23,750 nucleotides of DNA from Deltaproteobacteria bacterium (GCA_020060215.1 JAGVAP010000075.1:1-23750); one strand, 5' to 3'; counted from the stretch's first letter, positions 7,094-14,786 are shown. The notes: generated by a model not told the origin, from the letters alone. Program-made: numbers and translations.

Positions 7094-8832
7094 TGGAACG
7101 GGATCCCATTTTAGACGAGCTGGAAAGACGGGTCTACAACCTCAAGACGCTCTGCGACGTGAGCAAGGAGGTTTTCAGTGTCCGTGATACCGACCGGATT
7201 CTCAATCGCCTGCTGCTCATGACCATGGGTTCCGTAGGGGCGGACAAAGGCTTCGTCCTCACGCAGTCGGTAGAATCAGGGGAGGTCCGTGCCTTCGTAA
7301 AAAAGGGATACACAAATGCGGAGGAATCTCTTGCCTCGGTGACCGCGTTACGGATGCTGGAGGATTCGCCTGTCGATCGAGAGCCGGTAACGCTCCTGGA
7401 AGATTGGGGGGAAGATTCCGATCTCTTCAAGTTGGCCATATGCTTTGAGGTGGAAGATGGATCGAGGGGTGTAATCGGGCTTGGCGCCAAGGTCGTGGAT
7501 CTGCCCTATAGCGAGGACGAGAAGGAGATCCTGCTCGCAATTGCCAACATCATGGTCGCCGCCCTGGCCAATGCAGGATATTGTGAGAGCATTTCAGAGC
7601 TGAATGCAGAGCTTCGGGAGAAAACAGAGCGACTTGAAAGCACCCTCGGAGATCTCGACAGCAAGGTCTACCACCTGAAGACCTTGTACGATGTGAGCAG
7701 GGATATCTTCAGTTCGGTGGATGCACCGGCGATCACGAGGAATTTCTTGCTGATGACCATGGGCAGTCTGGGAGTGAGCAAGGGATTCATCGCGCTGTAC
7801 GGACAGTCCCCCGAGATGAGTCGGGTTGAAAATGTCGGATTTGAAGAAGATGAAATCGACTCATGCCTGGAGTGGCTCTCGGCCGGGGACGGCGGGATCC
7901 TCGAAAACACCGGGGAGCTGCCCACCCATTTGTCCTATGCCCTGCCCTTTGACTTGGGGGACGGCTGCCGCGGACTGATCGGCCTGGGAGAAAGGCTCTT
8001 GGACGGACCTTATGACGTTCACGACCGGAGCCTGCTTTCCACGCTCGTAAACAATTTCGTGATCGCCCTCAGAAACGCGAACTCATTCGAAAAGATAAGC
8101 CGCTTGAATGAGGACCTCCGGGGGGCATTGAGAAAAGTCGAACTCCTCGAAAGCATCAAGGCAAACCTCTGCAAGTTCGTCCCGAACATGGTTACCAGAC
8201 TGATCGAGAAGTCGCCCGCGAATGAGATTCGGGATGCATGCGAAGAAGACATCTCGGTCATGTTCCTCGACATCGAGGGGTATACGAGGATGACGGAACA
8301 GATAGGCCCCATGGCCGTCACCCGGTTGATCGAGAAGTTCTTCTCCGGGTTCATGGAACCGATCTACGCCCATCAGGGTGATGTGGTGGAGACCGCAGGG
8401 GACGGTCTTCTCGTGCTCTTCATGAATCAAGATCCCAGGGTGCATGCACTGGAGGCAACCAGGGCTGCCGTAGAGATCCACCGGAATACCGACCGGATCA
8501 ACCAGGAAACCGGTGAAAACCCGGAACCGGTCATGATCAACATCGGGATCTGCTCCGGATCGGCGTTCGTGGGAGCGACCAAGTTCGAAAGCCTGACAGG
8601 CTCGCGATGGACTTATACCGCGCATGGAAATACGACCAATGTAGCGGCCAGGATTTGCTCCTTCGCGAAGAAGGGGCAGTTGCTGATCGCCGGGAGCACA
8701 TTCGAGCGTATTCAAGATGAATTCTCATGCACCTTTCTGGGAAATCTTGCCCTGAGGAATTTTTCTGAGCAGGTCCCTACCTACTCGATCGACTACCGGA
8801 GCCCCACCCAACTCCAGCCCTCCAGCCGTTGA
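7090..8832 (+). CDS. Tandem GAF-like class III adenylate/guanylate cyclase
   Basis: A 580-residue soluble cyclase from the ATG at 7090, whose start overlaps the previous stop (ATGA). A TTG at 7078 is an alternative start. Two copies of the sensory module seen in the histidine kinase occupy about 5-165 and 185-335, each opening with a coiled coil (RRVYNLKTLCDVSKE; SKVYHLKTLYDVSRD). A helical segment (about 335-380) leads to the catalytic domain (about 385-565). The two metal-binding Asp lie in MFLDIEGYTRM (Asp394) and AGDGLLVLF (Asp438), with GNTTNVAARI near 513-522. The position that is Lys in adenylate cyclases reads Glu434 (VVETAGDG), as in guanylate cyclases, while the second specificity position is Thr510, so the product (cAMP or cGMP) is uncertain. 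It ends 16 nt before the end of the convergent PP-loop gene. Confidence 0.9.
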   Translation: MMERDPILDELERRVYNLKTLCDVSKEVFSVRDTDRILNRLLLMTMGSVGADKGFVLTQSVESGEVRAFVKKGYTNAEESLASVTALRMLEDSPVDREPVTLLEDWGEDSDLFKLAICFEVEDGSRGVIGLGAKVVDLPYSEDEKEILLAIANIMVAALANAGYCESISELNAELREKTERLESTLGDLDSKVYHLKTLYDVSRDIFSSVDAPAITRNFLLMTMGSLGVSKGFIALYGQSPEMSRVENVGFEEDEIDSCLEWLSAGDGGILENTGELPTHLSYALPFDLGDGCRGLIGLGERLLDGPYDVHDRSLLSTLVNNFVIALRNANSFEKISRLNEDLRGALRKVELLESIKANLCKFVPNMVTRLIEKSPANEIRDACEEDISVMFLDIEGYTRMTEQIGPMAVTRLIEKFFSGFMEPIYAHQGDVVETAGDGLLVLFMNQDPRVHALEATRAAVEIHRNTDRINQETGENPEPVMINIGICSGSAFVGATKFESLTGSRWTYTAHGNTTNVAARICSFAKKGQLLIAGSTFERIQDEFSCTFLGNLALRNFSEQVPTYSIDYRSPTQLQPSSR

Positions 8833-8848
8833 GCCTTTGACGTTTCCC

Positions 8849-9685
8849 TCAGATCATCTGCTTAAGATAGTTTTCCTCGTCCGTCCGGGCGAAAAAACCC
8901 TCCTCAGGCAGGTGGAGGGCGGTCCTTGCGAAGGCCAGGAGTCTTTCGAAGTCGAACTGCAGGTTCATTCGTTCGTAATACATGGAGAAATGGCGCTTTG
9001 GACGATATTGGCGATAGGAGCACCTGGTGGTGAGGATGGGTATTCCTTCCCCGGACAGCAGATCGAGGATCTGCTGGTCGTTGTAGCGGATCAGCGGCTT
9101 GAAAATAGAGAAGCCGTCCTTGAGCTTCAGGAGGGGATAGAATCGCTGGAAGGTCTCGAAATAGCGCTCCTCCCTTGTCTTGTGGCGAATCGAAGGGGAG
9201 GAATCCGGGCTGGCGTAAACAGAGCCGAGGATATGCTCGACGGTGGCGCTGACGAGGTCCCAGAGCGAGTAGCTCATGACGATCACAAGGGACTGCGGGT
9301 CAATGCCCCTTCCCTTCAGATAACCCATCAGCTCCTTTTTCTTGGCCTGGTTGCAGATGAGGCACGGACTGGTCCCTTCCGAAGGGGCGGTCGCCAATCG
9401 CTCGTCCGACTCGCGGACCTCGTGCCACTGGATCTCGACGCCCCGGTCCTTCCAATAGGCATCGATCTTATCCCGGTCCGAGACGGTGAATACGTGTCTG
9501 GGAAAAATGCCCGCATGGGTCTCAAAAGTAAACCCTGATTCCTCTCCTGCCTTTTGGAGGAGGTGAAGCGCGACCGATGAGTCCTTTCCCCCGGAGAAGA
9601 AGATCATCACCTTTTTTTCTTTGAAGGACTCCAGGATTGGACGATGGTTTTCTCTCCATTCCGAGTAGTCGATCCCTTTTTTCAT
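8849..9685 (-). CDS. PP-loop ATPase with TtcA-like cysteine pattern
   Basis: A 278-residue N-type ATP pyrophosphatase. The PP-loop is FFSGGKDSSVAL (31-36 for SGGKDS). A CxxC (Cys108, Cys111 in SPCLICNQ) and a later lone Cys (Cys222 in LTTRCSYRQY) match the order and spacing of the three Cys that hold a [4Fe-4S] cluster in the tRNA thiolase TtcA. That suggests adenylation and sulfur transfer, perhaps on tRNA, but the protein lacks TtcA's GHHRDD segment, so the substrate is open; an Asp is retained in SYSLWDL. The ATG at 9685 was chosen because GGGGGAGGAAACA directly precedes it and a good promoter lies at 9804-9832. The frame stays open to 9922, but that would place the start upstream of the promoter. 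Not clearly linked to its neighbours. Confidence 0.82.
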   Translation of the reverse strand: MKKGIDYSEWRENHRPILESFKEKKVMIFFSGGKDSSVALHLLQKAGEESGFTFETHAGIFPRHVFTVSDRDKIDAYWKDRGVEIQWHEVRESDERLATAPSEGTSPCLICNQAKKKELMGYLKGRGIDPQSLVIVMSYSLWDLVSATVEHILGSVYASPDSSPSIRHKTREERYFETFQRFYPLLKLKDGFSIFKPLIRYNDQQILDLLSGEGIPILTTRCSYRQYRPKRHFSMYYERMNLQFDFERLLAFARTALHLPEEGFFARTDEENYLKQMI

Positions 9686-9803
9686 TGTTTCCTCCCCCGT
9701 CCTCCGGACCGGCATCTGACCCAAAGTGAAGAACTGCTTGAGATGTTGACGCATTTTCGGCAACAAGATCTCGCCGAGTTTTCCATATCTGTTTGATAGG
9801 GAA

Positions 9804-9832
9804 TATCTATATGCTCCGATTCCAGCTGTCAA
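9804..9832 (-). promoter_or_regulatory. Putative sigma-70 promoter for the PP-loop gene
   Basis: Read on the minus strand: TTGACA (9832-9827), a 17-nt spacer and TAGATA (9809-9804), about 120 nt before the chosen start. The 297-nt gap 9686-9982 between the PilZ gene and the PP-loop gene holds this promoter and nothing else I recognise. Confidence 0.55.
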
Positions 9833-9982
9833 CAAGGTTCGACTATCAGTGAGGACCGAGTGGAGTGTCCAGCTTCTTTCTGGCCGGTCATAGCGTCTTT
9901 TCTCAAACAAGAGGGAGAGCACATGGGAAAGCAGGACCGGAAGGGCGGGAAAGTCCTCTCGAGGCTTTGCTGAGAAGGGTTT

Positions 9983-10414
9983 CTAGACCGCGGGGCCGAA
10001 GGCCGAAGCCGTATAATCCCGGATCAGGGATTGCAGCTGGCCCACCTGCTCCGGTGTCAGCGGACCGAACCGGACGCTGCACCGGTTCAAAGGGTAGCGC
10101 TGGAGTACCGGGTCGCTCATTCTTGAATCTGAAATCAGTCTGAAAGGAACCTTCTCGATGCAGCAGACCGTATCGCCCGTCAGGATATCCAGTTGCGAGG
10201 TCTCCTTCGGCTCTTCAGCGCCTCCGACGTACCTGAACGCCAGTCCTTCTTCGCTGATGTCCAGGATCTGCCATGGCCTGATCGGATCACTGCCGAGGGT
10301 GACCAGACAGCCCTCCTTCGCGGGGAACCTTTTTTTCTGCCTGCGCTCCAGTGGTTGTGGGCCGGTCACCTTTGACCCCGGGCAAATGGCATGGATTCGA
10401 AACAGGTCCGCCAT
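9983..10414 (-). CDS. PilZ-domain protein (predicted c-di-GMP binding)
   Basis: A 143-residue protein carrying one PilZ domain. The c-di-GMP signature is present as RQKKR (RxxxR, Arg25-Arg29) and DISEEG (DxSxxG, 52-57), and the remainder fits a PilZ beta-barrel with a C-terminal helix. PilZ proteins act as c-di-GMP receptors for motility, exopolysaccharide or transcription outputs. It lies 31 nt downstream of the receiver-like gene, so the two are probably co-transcribed. The start is uncertain: no clear Shine-Dalgarno sequence precedes the ATG, and an in-frame GTG at 10369 would still keep the whole PilZ domain. Confidence 0.85.
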   Translation of the reverse strand: MADLFRIHAICPGSKVTGPQPLERRQKKRFPAKEGCLVTLGSDPIRPWQILDISEEGLAFRYVGGAEEPKETSQLDILTGDTVCCIEKVPFRLISDSRMSDPVLQRYPLNRCSVRFGPLTPEQVGQLQSLIRDYTASAFGPAV

Positions 10415-10445
10415 GGAGCCATGGAAAGGGGGACCCGTCGACCGT

Positions 10446-10880
10446 TCAGTCCGCCTTCACCCAGCGGAATTCGGTCTGGATGAGAGGTGCATGGGAGAAT
10501 GGAGTCTCCTGGACCCGGGGAGAGGGATCTTCTTCCAGGGATCGTTCAATTTTACTCTTGAGTTCGGCGAGATTGAAACCGCTCAATACGAAGCCCTCCA
10601 GATTCTTTTCCTTTGGATTCGACACAGGGCGGTTTCCCCTCCAGAGGATAATAAAGGATCCATCCCTGAGAAGACTTCTTATATTCCCTTGAAGGATGGC
10701 CTTCTGACTCCCACCGAATTCCTCATCCATAAGTACGAGGTCCGGTCTTTCCTTCCTGATCTCCTTGATGAGGGTCAGGGCATCCGAGCACAAGGAGACC
10801 TCATAGGCTTCCTCCATGAGTTCCTCGGAGAGAAAGACGGCCATCGCCTCATCCTGAATCGCAACCAGGATCCTCTTCAT
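10446..10880 (-). CDS. Degenerate response-regulator receiver protein
   Basis: A 144-residue stand-alone receiver-like domain. MKRILVAIQDEA gives the first strand with the acidic pair (Asp10, Glu11), and RPDLVLMDEEF carries the expected phospho-acceptor Asp52. The switch Thr/Ser is not evident (FIILWRGN) and the usual Lys-Pro of the last strand is replaced (FVLSGFNLAELK), so it may be a pseudo-receiver that does not switch in the standard way. A short, charged, Pro-containing tail follows residue 117. The ATG at 10880 fits the usual receiver N-terminus and has AGGAG/AAGGA upstream; the frame extends to a GTG at 10943 without a Shine-Dalgarno sequence. Co-directional with the PilZ gene, so the two may act together. 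Confidence 0.75.
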   Translation of the reverse strand: MKRILVAIQDEAMAVFLSEELMEEAYEVSLCSDALTLIKEIRKERPDLVLMDEEFGGSQKAILQGNIRSLLRDGSFIILWRGNRPVSNPKEKNLEGFVLSGFNLAELKSKIERSLEEDPSPRVQETPFSHAPLIQTEFRWVKAD

Positions 10881-11009
10881 GGGCTCCTGTTCCTTCCTCA
10901 TTTCATCAAGAAAGACTTCTGATCGCTTCTGGATGAAGGTCACAGAGATTGTGTTTTCGGTAAATGGGGTGGTTTCTGTATTTTGGAAGTAGGGATACGG
11001 CCAACAGGG

Positions 11010-11038
11010 TTGACAACATTCTTCAATTCACTCAATAT
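11010..11038 (+). promoter_or_regulatory. Possible promoter upstream of hypA
   Basis: A perfect TTGACA (11010-11015), a 17-nt spacer and the weak CAATAT (11033-11038), about 90 nt before hypA, in the 247-nt gap between the receiver gene and hypA. Only the -35 match is strong. Confidence 0.35.
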
Positions 11039-11127
11039 GACAGGAAATCAAAGGATTGGATTCAAGGCCGGAGTGAACCAAGAGAGGAAGATAACGCAGG
11101 GATTATCCACCGGGGCTGCAGACCGCC

Positions 11128-11469
11128 ATGCATGAGATGTCGATCGCGCAGAGCCTGGTGGATATCATCCAGGAAGAGATGGCCAGGCACCATGCAGGCA
11201 GGCTGGAATCCGTGCGTATCCACGTAGGCGAGATGTCGGCGATCGTTCCGGATTCGCTCTCTTTCTGTTTTGAGGTCATTACGGCCGGAACGAACATGGA
11301 AGGGGCCAGGCTGATCATGGAGGTCATCCCCGTGGAAGGGAAGTGCCGTGAATGCGGGGAGAGATTCCAGGTCAAGGATTTCGTTTTCATCTGCCCTTCC
11401 TGCGGAGGCACAGGGGTGGACGCGGTCTCGGGGCAGGAGCTGTCCATCGTCGAGATAGAGGTAGATTAG
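11128..11469 (+). CDS. hypA: Hydrogenase nickel metallochaperone HypA
   Basis: A 113-residue cytoplasmic nickel chaperone that delivers nickel to the large subunit of [NiFe] hydrogenase together with HypB. The N-terminal Met-His-Glu nickel site is intact (MHEMSIAQSL), and the zinc domain has two CxxC pairs (Cys73/76 in KCRECG, Cys89/92 in ICPSCGG). Length and motifs are standard. The start is fixed by the MHE requirement, although the Shine-Dalgarno sequence is weak. The partner hypB follows on the same strand, but after an unusual 307-nt repeat-bearing gap instead of directly. No other hyp gene or hydrogenase subunit gene is in the window. Confidence 0.96.
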   Translation: MHEMSIAQSLVDIIQEEMARHHAGRLESVRIHVGEMSAIVPDSLSFCFEVITAGTNMEGARLIMEVIPVEGKCRECGERFQVKDFVFICPSCGGTGVDAVSGQELSIVEIEVD

Positions 11470-11776
11470 TCACCCTAAACCCTTCAACGTCTGGTGGAGG
11501 AGCCGGAGAGCGATCCGGAGTGAACGTGATCGCTCGAAAATCCGAATATCGCTTATCGAAATTCGAAACAAACGAATATAAATCCGAATGCTCAAATAGA
11601 AGAAACTCCGGAGAGCAAGGTGACGAGCTTCATTTTTGATCATTTGGGTTTTGGTCATTTGATATTGTTTCGGATTTCGGATTTCGGATTTCGGATTTAT
11701 TCATGGCGCTGAGCATGAGCCCCTTGGGGCACCTTGATCCATTTATCCTTCAGCGATCATTTACGGAGAGGCCTTT
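11470..11776 (+). repeat. Repeat-rich gap between hypA and hypB
   Basis: Gene-free, AT-richer than its surroundings. It holds four tandem copies of TTTCGGA at 11668-11695 (running on as TTT), and on its left side several diverged inverted copies of the same word (AAATCCGAA-like units around 11537-11590), so the two halves could pair. A perfect 12-bp palindrome, GCCCCTTGGGGC, lies at 11719-11730. The pattern looks like a dispersed intergenic repeat, not a gene. Confidence 0.6.
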
Positions 11777-12436
11777 ATGAAAGTCACCGTCGTCAGAGAC
11801 ATCCTGGAAGCGAACGATCGCATTGCCGATCTCAATCGGGAAATTTTCGACAGGCACAAGATCTTTGTGATCAACCTCATGAGCTCGCCGGGTGCCGGGA
11901 AGACCAGTCTGCTCGAAAGGACCATTGACGGCCTGAGAAATGATTTGCGGATAGGGGTGATCGAGGGGGATATCCAGTCGTCCCAGGATGCGGAGAGGAT
12001 CGCGAGAAAAGATGTTCCCGTCGTTCAGATCAATACCGGGGGAGCCTGTCACCTGGATGGGAACATGATCCGGGAGACGTTTCACGGGTTCAACTTCAGC
12101 GAACTGGACCTTCTCGTGGTCGAAAATGTCGGGAATCTCGTCTGCCCCGCGGAATTCAGGGTCGGCGAGGATATGAAGGTGATGATCCTGAGCGTGGCGG
12201 AGGGAGACGACAAACCCATGAAGTACCCGCTCATGTTCCGCGAATCCAAGGCGCTCCTGATCAACAAGATCGACCTCCTTCCCTACGTGGATTGCAGCGT
12301 CGGGAAGATCCGCGAGGATTCCCTTCGGATCAACCCGGAAATCGAGATCTTCGAGGTCTCCTGCAAGACCGGACAAGGCCTGGAAGCATGGCAGGATTGG
12401 TTAAAGGCGCGTGTGAAAGCGGGCAGGCCGGGGTGA
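11777..12436 (+). CDS. hypB: Hydrogenase nickel incorporation GTPase HypB
   Basis: A 219-residue GTPase that powers nickel insertion into [NiFe] hydrogenase with HypA. The P-loop is SSPGAGKT (36-43), the metal site GGACHLDG (Cys91, His92), followed by ENVGNLVCP (Cys123) and the G4 motif NKID (163-166). It lacks the His-rich N-terminal nickel-storage stretch and the N-terminal Cys motif of E. coli HypB, so it is the minimal form. GGAGAGG precedes the ATG with 5 nt spacing. The next gene starts 6 nt after its stop and is likely in the same transcript. Confidence 0.96.
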   Translation: MKVTVVRDILEANDRIADLNREIFDRHKIFVINLMSSPGAGKTSLLERTIDGLRNDLRIGVIEGDIQSSQDAERIARKDVPVVQINTGGACHLDGNMIRETFHGFNFSELDLLVVENVGNLVCPAEFRVGEDMKVMILSVAEGDDKPMKYPLMFRESKALLINKIDLLPYVDCSVGKIREDSLRINPEIEIFEVSCKTGQGLEAWQDWLKARVKAGRPG

Positions 12437-12442
12437 GAAACC

Positions 12443-13117
12443 GTGTTCGAGGATCTCAGGGTGATCGACCTCCCCCGGCGGGCGAGCGGCGTCCTCAGGG
12501 AAGGGACTTCGACCAGGCCCTTTCTCTGGACGGTTGAAGAGAACGGCCTGGAGGCGGTCGTCAAGGACTTCAGCCGGAACGGTGTCCTCTTCCGCAACAC
12601 CATAGGGCGGTTTCTGATCTGGAGGGAAACAAAGGCCTACAGGAGGCTCAGGGGTTTAAAAGGGATCCCGGCCCTCTACCGGGTGGTCGACGGATTGGCG
12701 CTGGTCCTGGAGAGGATTCCGGGGGAAACCCTGGAGAACCTCGAACAGCAGAGAAGGCTCCCCAGGTCCTACTTCGACGCCCTGGAGCGCATCATGGTGG
12801 ATGCCCATGCCAGAGGCGTTGCCCACTGCGACCTGAAGCGGGCGCCCAACCTCCTTCTCGGTCGCGATGGAAAGCCGTACGTGGTGGATTGGTCTGCGGC
12901 GCTCTGCCGGAGTGAACTTCCCCTCTTCCCCTTCACGCTTCTTTACCGGCGACTGGTCCGGGATGATTTTCATGCAATCACCAAGATGCAGCTCAGGCAC
13001 TGCCCGGAAGAGGTCAGCGGGGAGCGGCTGCTGGAGTACGAACGCAGGAGTCCGGCAGAGATATTGATCCGGCGGGTGCGGGACGCCTTGCGTGAATTCC
13101 TGAAGCGGCTGGCATGA
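12443..13117 (+). CDS. RIO/LPS-kinase-like protein kinase
   Basis: A 224-residue small kinase fold starting with GTG. The nucleotide-binding Lys is in AVVKDF (Lys41) and a candidate helix-C Glu in RETKAYRRL (Glu62). The catalytic loop reads HCDLKRAPNLLLG (Asp130, Asn136), and VVDWS gives the metal-binding Asp149. There is one residue more than usual between the catalytic Asp and Asn. All key residues are present, so it should be active. Close families are RIO kinases and bacterial lipopolysaccharide (Kdo/heptose) kinases; the substrate may be protein or sugar. It sits 6 nt after hypB, possibly co-transcribed, though no role for a kinase in hydrogenase maturation is established. The Shine-Dalgarno sequence is weak and the start is moderately certain. 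Confidence 0.78.
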   Translation: MFEDLRVIDLPRRASGVLREGTSTRPFLWTVEENGLEAVVKDFSRNGVLFRNTIGRFLIWRETKAYRRLRGLKGIPALYRVVDGLALVLERIPGETLENLEQQRRLPRSYFDALERIMVDAHARGVAHCDLKRAPNLLLGRDGKPYVVDWSAALCRSELPLFPFTLLYRRLVRDDFHAITKMQLRHCPEEVSGERLLEYERRSPAEILIRRVRDALREFLKRLA

Positions 13118-13198
13118 TTTCGGGTGATGGAACCCCCGGCCCTCCGGCCGGCCGGTTAGCCGTCGATGGTCGATGTTCGTCCTTCTTCATTATGCATC

Positions 13199-13226
13199 TT
13201 GTGTATTCACCGGACTTTTGTAAAAT
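13199..13226 (+). promoter_or_regulatory. Putative sigma-70 promoter for the DegP-like protease
   Basis: TTGTGT (13199-13204), a 16-nt spacer and TAAAAT (13221-13226). It lies in the 179-nt gap after the kinase gene, about 70 nt before the chosen protease start, and argues against the upstream in-frame ATG at 13114. Confidence 0.45.
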
Positions 13227-13296
13227 GACACCGCATCGTGCGCCCGCCCGTGGAAACTGCGCCCGCATGACCTCAGAGATGGATAGGAGTTTTGTT

Positions 13297-14748
13297 ATGG
13301 GAAAGGAAAGAATCGCATTCATGACCGTCCGGACGCTTGCCTCCGTCATCCTGCTTGGGACCATCCTTTCGGCAGCGGCGACCATGCTGTTCCCGAGACT
13401 CGCATGCTCGTCCTCCACCCCCGGCCCGGGGCTGATACCCCGGTCTTTTTCCGAACTCGCGAAGAAGGCCAGCCCGTCGGTGGTGAATATCAGTACGGTG
13501 AAGCTCTTCAAGGGCAGGAGTCAGGCACCGACGATGCCGTTTGGCCCCAATGACCCTTTCCGGGACTTTTTCGAACGGTTCTTCAGAGATCAGATGCCCA
13601 GGGACTTCAAGCAGCAGAGCCTTGGGAGCGGCTTCGTCATCGACAGGGACGGATTCATCCTGACGAACAACCATGTGGTGGAGAAGTCCGATGAGATCAG
13701 GGTCCGGTTTGCGGACGAGAAGGAGTTTGCGGCGAAGATCGTCGGCCGCGATCCAAAGACCGATCTGGCACTCATCAAGATCGAGACGGACCATTCCCTC
13801 GTGCCGCTCCCCCTGGGCGATTCGGAGGGGTTGGAGGTAGGTGACTGGGTGGTGGCGATCGGAAATCCATTCGGCCTGGGTCATACGGTTACGGCCGGAA
13901 TCGTCAGTGCGAAGTACCGCCAGATCGGCGCGGGCGCCTATGACAACTTCATCCAGACCGACGCCTCCATCAATCCTGGAAACAGCGGGGGGCCGCTGTT
14001 GAACAGTGCCGGAGAAGTGGTGGGGATCAATTCCGCCATCTACTCCCAGAGCGGCGGCAGCATCGGCATCGGGTTTGCCATACCGGTGAACATGGCCAAG
14101 GATCTGCTCCCCCAGCTCAAGACGGGGAAGGTGACCAGGGGCTGGCTCGGGGTCATCGTCCAGAAGATCACCCCCGAGTTGAAGGAGAAGCTGAAGCTGG
14201 GGGAGGAGAAGGGCGCCCTGGTGGCGGACGTGACTCCCGGGGCCCCGGCCGACAAGGGGGGAATCAAGCGGGGAGATGTGATCGTCGCGTTCGACGGAAG
14301 AGAGATCAAGGATACGGGAGATCTGCCCTACGTGGTGGCCTCGACCCCGGTCGGCAAGAACGTCAGTGTCGATGTCATACGGAAGGGTCAGAGAAGATCC
14401 ATCCAGGTGAAGATCGGAGAGCTGAAGGAGCAGAAGGAGGATCAGGACTTCCCCGAGCCGAGGCCGAGCCTCGGCATGACCCTGGAGGAGATCACACCGG
14501 AGATGGCGAAGAAACATGGTCTCTCGGAACTGTCCGGTCTCATGGTCGTGCAGGTTGCAGAGGGGTCCCCCGCCTACGAAGCCGGCATCCGGCAGGGAGA
14601 CGTGATCCTGGAGATCGACCAGGAACCCGTGAAGGATCTCGACTCCTTTGAGAAAAGAACAGGACAATACGAGAAGGGGGATACGGCACTGCTGCTGGTG
14701 AAAAGGCGGGGGGCCACCGTTTACATGACGCTCAAGATCTCGGAATGA
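13297..14748 (+). CDS. degP: Periplasmic serine protease/chaperone DegP/HtrA family
   Basis: A 483-residue envelope quality-control protease. An N-terminal signal or anchor segment (about 8-30, hydrophobic) is followed by the trypsin-like domain with the catalytic triad His126 (TNNHVVEK), Asp156 (DPKTDLALIKI) and Ser230 (NPGNSGGPLLN). Two PDZ domains follow (about 265-365 and 385-483), as expected for DegP/DegQ and not for the single-PDZ DegS. The ATG at 13297 has AGGAG seven bases upstream and gives a normal signal peptide; the frame is open further upstream to 13114, but that would bury the signal sequence and precede the likely promoter. A hairpin follows the gene. It appears to be an independent unit. 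Confidence 0.95.
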   Translation: MGKERIAFMTVRTLASVILLGTILSAAATMLFPRLACSSSTPGPGLIPRSFSELAKKASPSVVNISTVKLFKGRSQAPTMPFGPNDPFRDFFERFFRDQMPRDFKQQSLGSGFVIDRDGFILTNNHVVEKSDEIRVRFADEKEFAAKIVGRDPKTDLALIKIETDHSLVPLPLGDSEGLEVGDWVVAIGNPFGLGHTVTAGIVSAKYRQIGAGAYDNFIQTDASINPGNSGGPLLNSAGEVVGINSAIYSQSGGSIGIGFAIPVNMAKDLLPQLKTGKVTRGWLGVIVQKITPELKEKLKLGEEKGALVADVTPGAPADKGGIKRGDVIVAFDGREIKDTGDLPYVVASTPVGKNVSVDVIRKGQRRSIQVKIGELKEQKEDQDFPEPRPSLGMTLEEITPEMAKKHGLSELSGLMVVQVAEGSPAYEAGIRQGDVILEIDQEPVKDLDSFEKRTGQYEKGDTALLLVKRRGATVYMTLKISE

Positions 14749-14786
14749 GGCAGGCGGGGCCGCTCGCCGCTGAGGCCGATTCGACG

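Noticed and set aside
9686..9922. A 79-residue N-terminal extension of the PP-loop protein
   Set aside because: The promoter at 9804-9832 lies inside this extension and the ATG at 9685 has a near-perfect Shine-Dalgarno sequence.
11668..11695. A CRISPR array
   Set aside because: The TTTCGGA units are 7 bp and directly tandem with no spacers; there are no cas genes nearby.
13114..13296. An N-terminal extension of the DegP-like protease starting at 13114
   Set aside because: It overlaps the previous stop, would precede the likely promoter and bury the signal peptide; the ATG at 13297 has a good Shine-Dalgarno sequence.
13396..13410. A lipoprotein signal (lipobox) in the DegP-like protease at RLAC
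   Set aside because: The residue three before the Cys is Arg, which does not fit the lipobox; an ordinary signal peptide or anchor is more likely.
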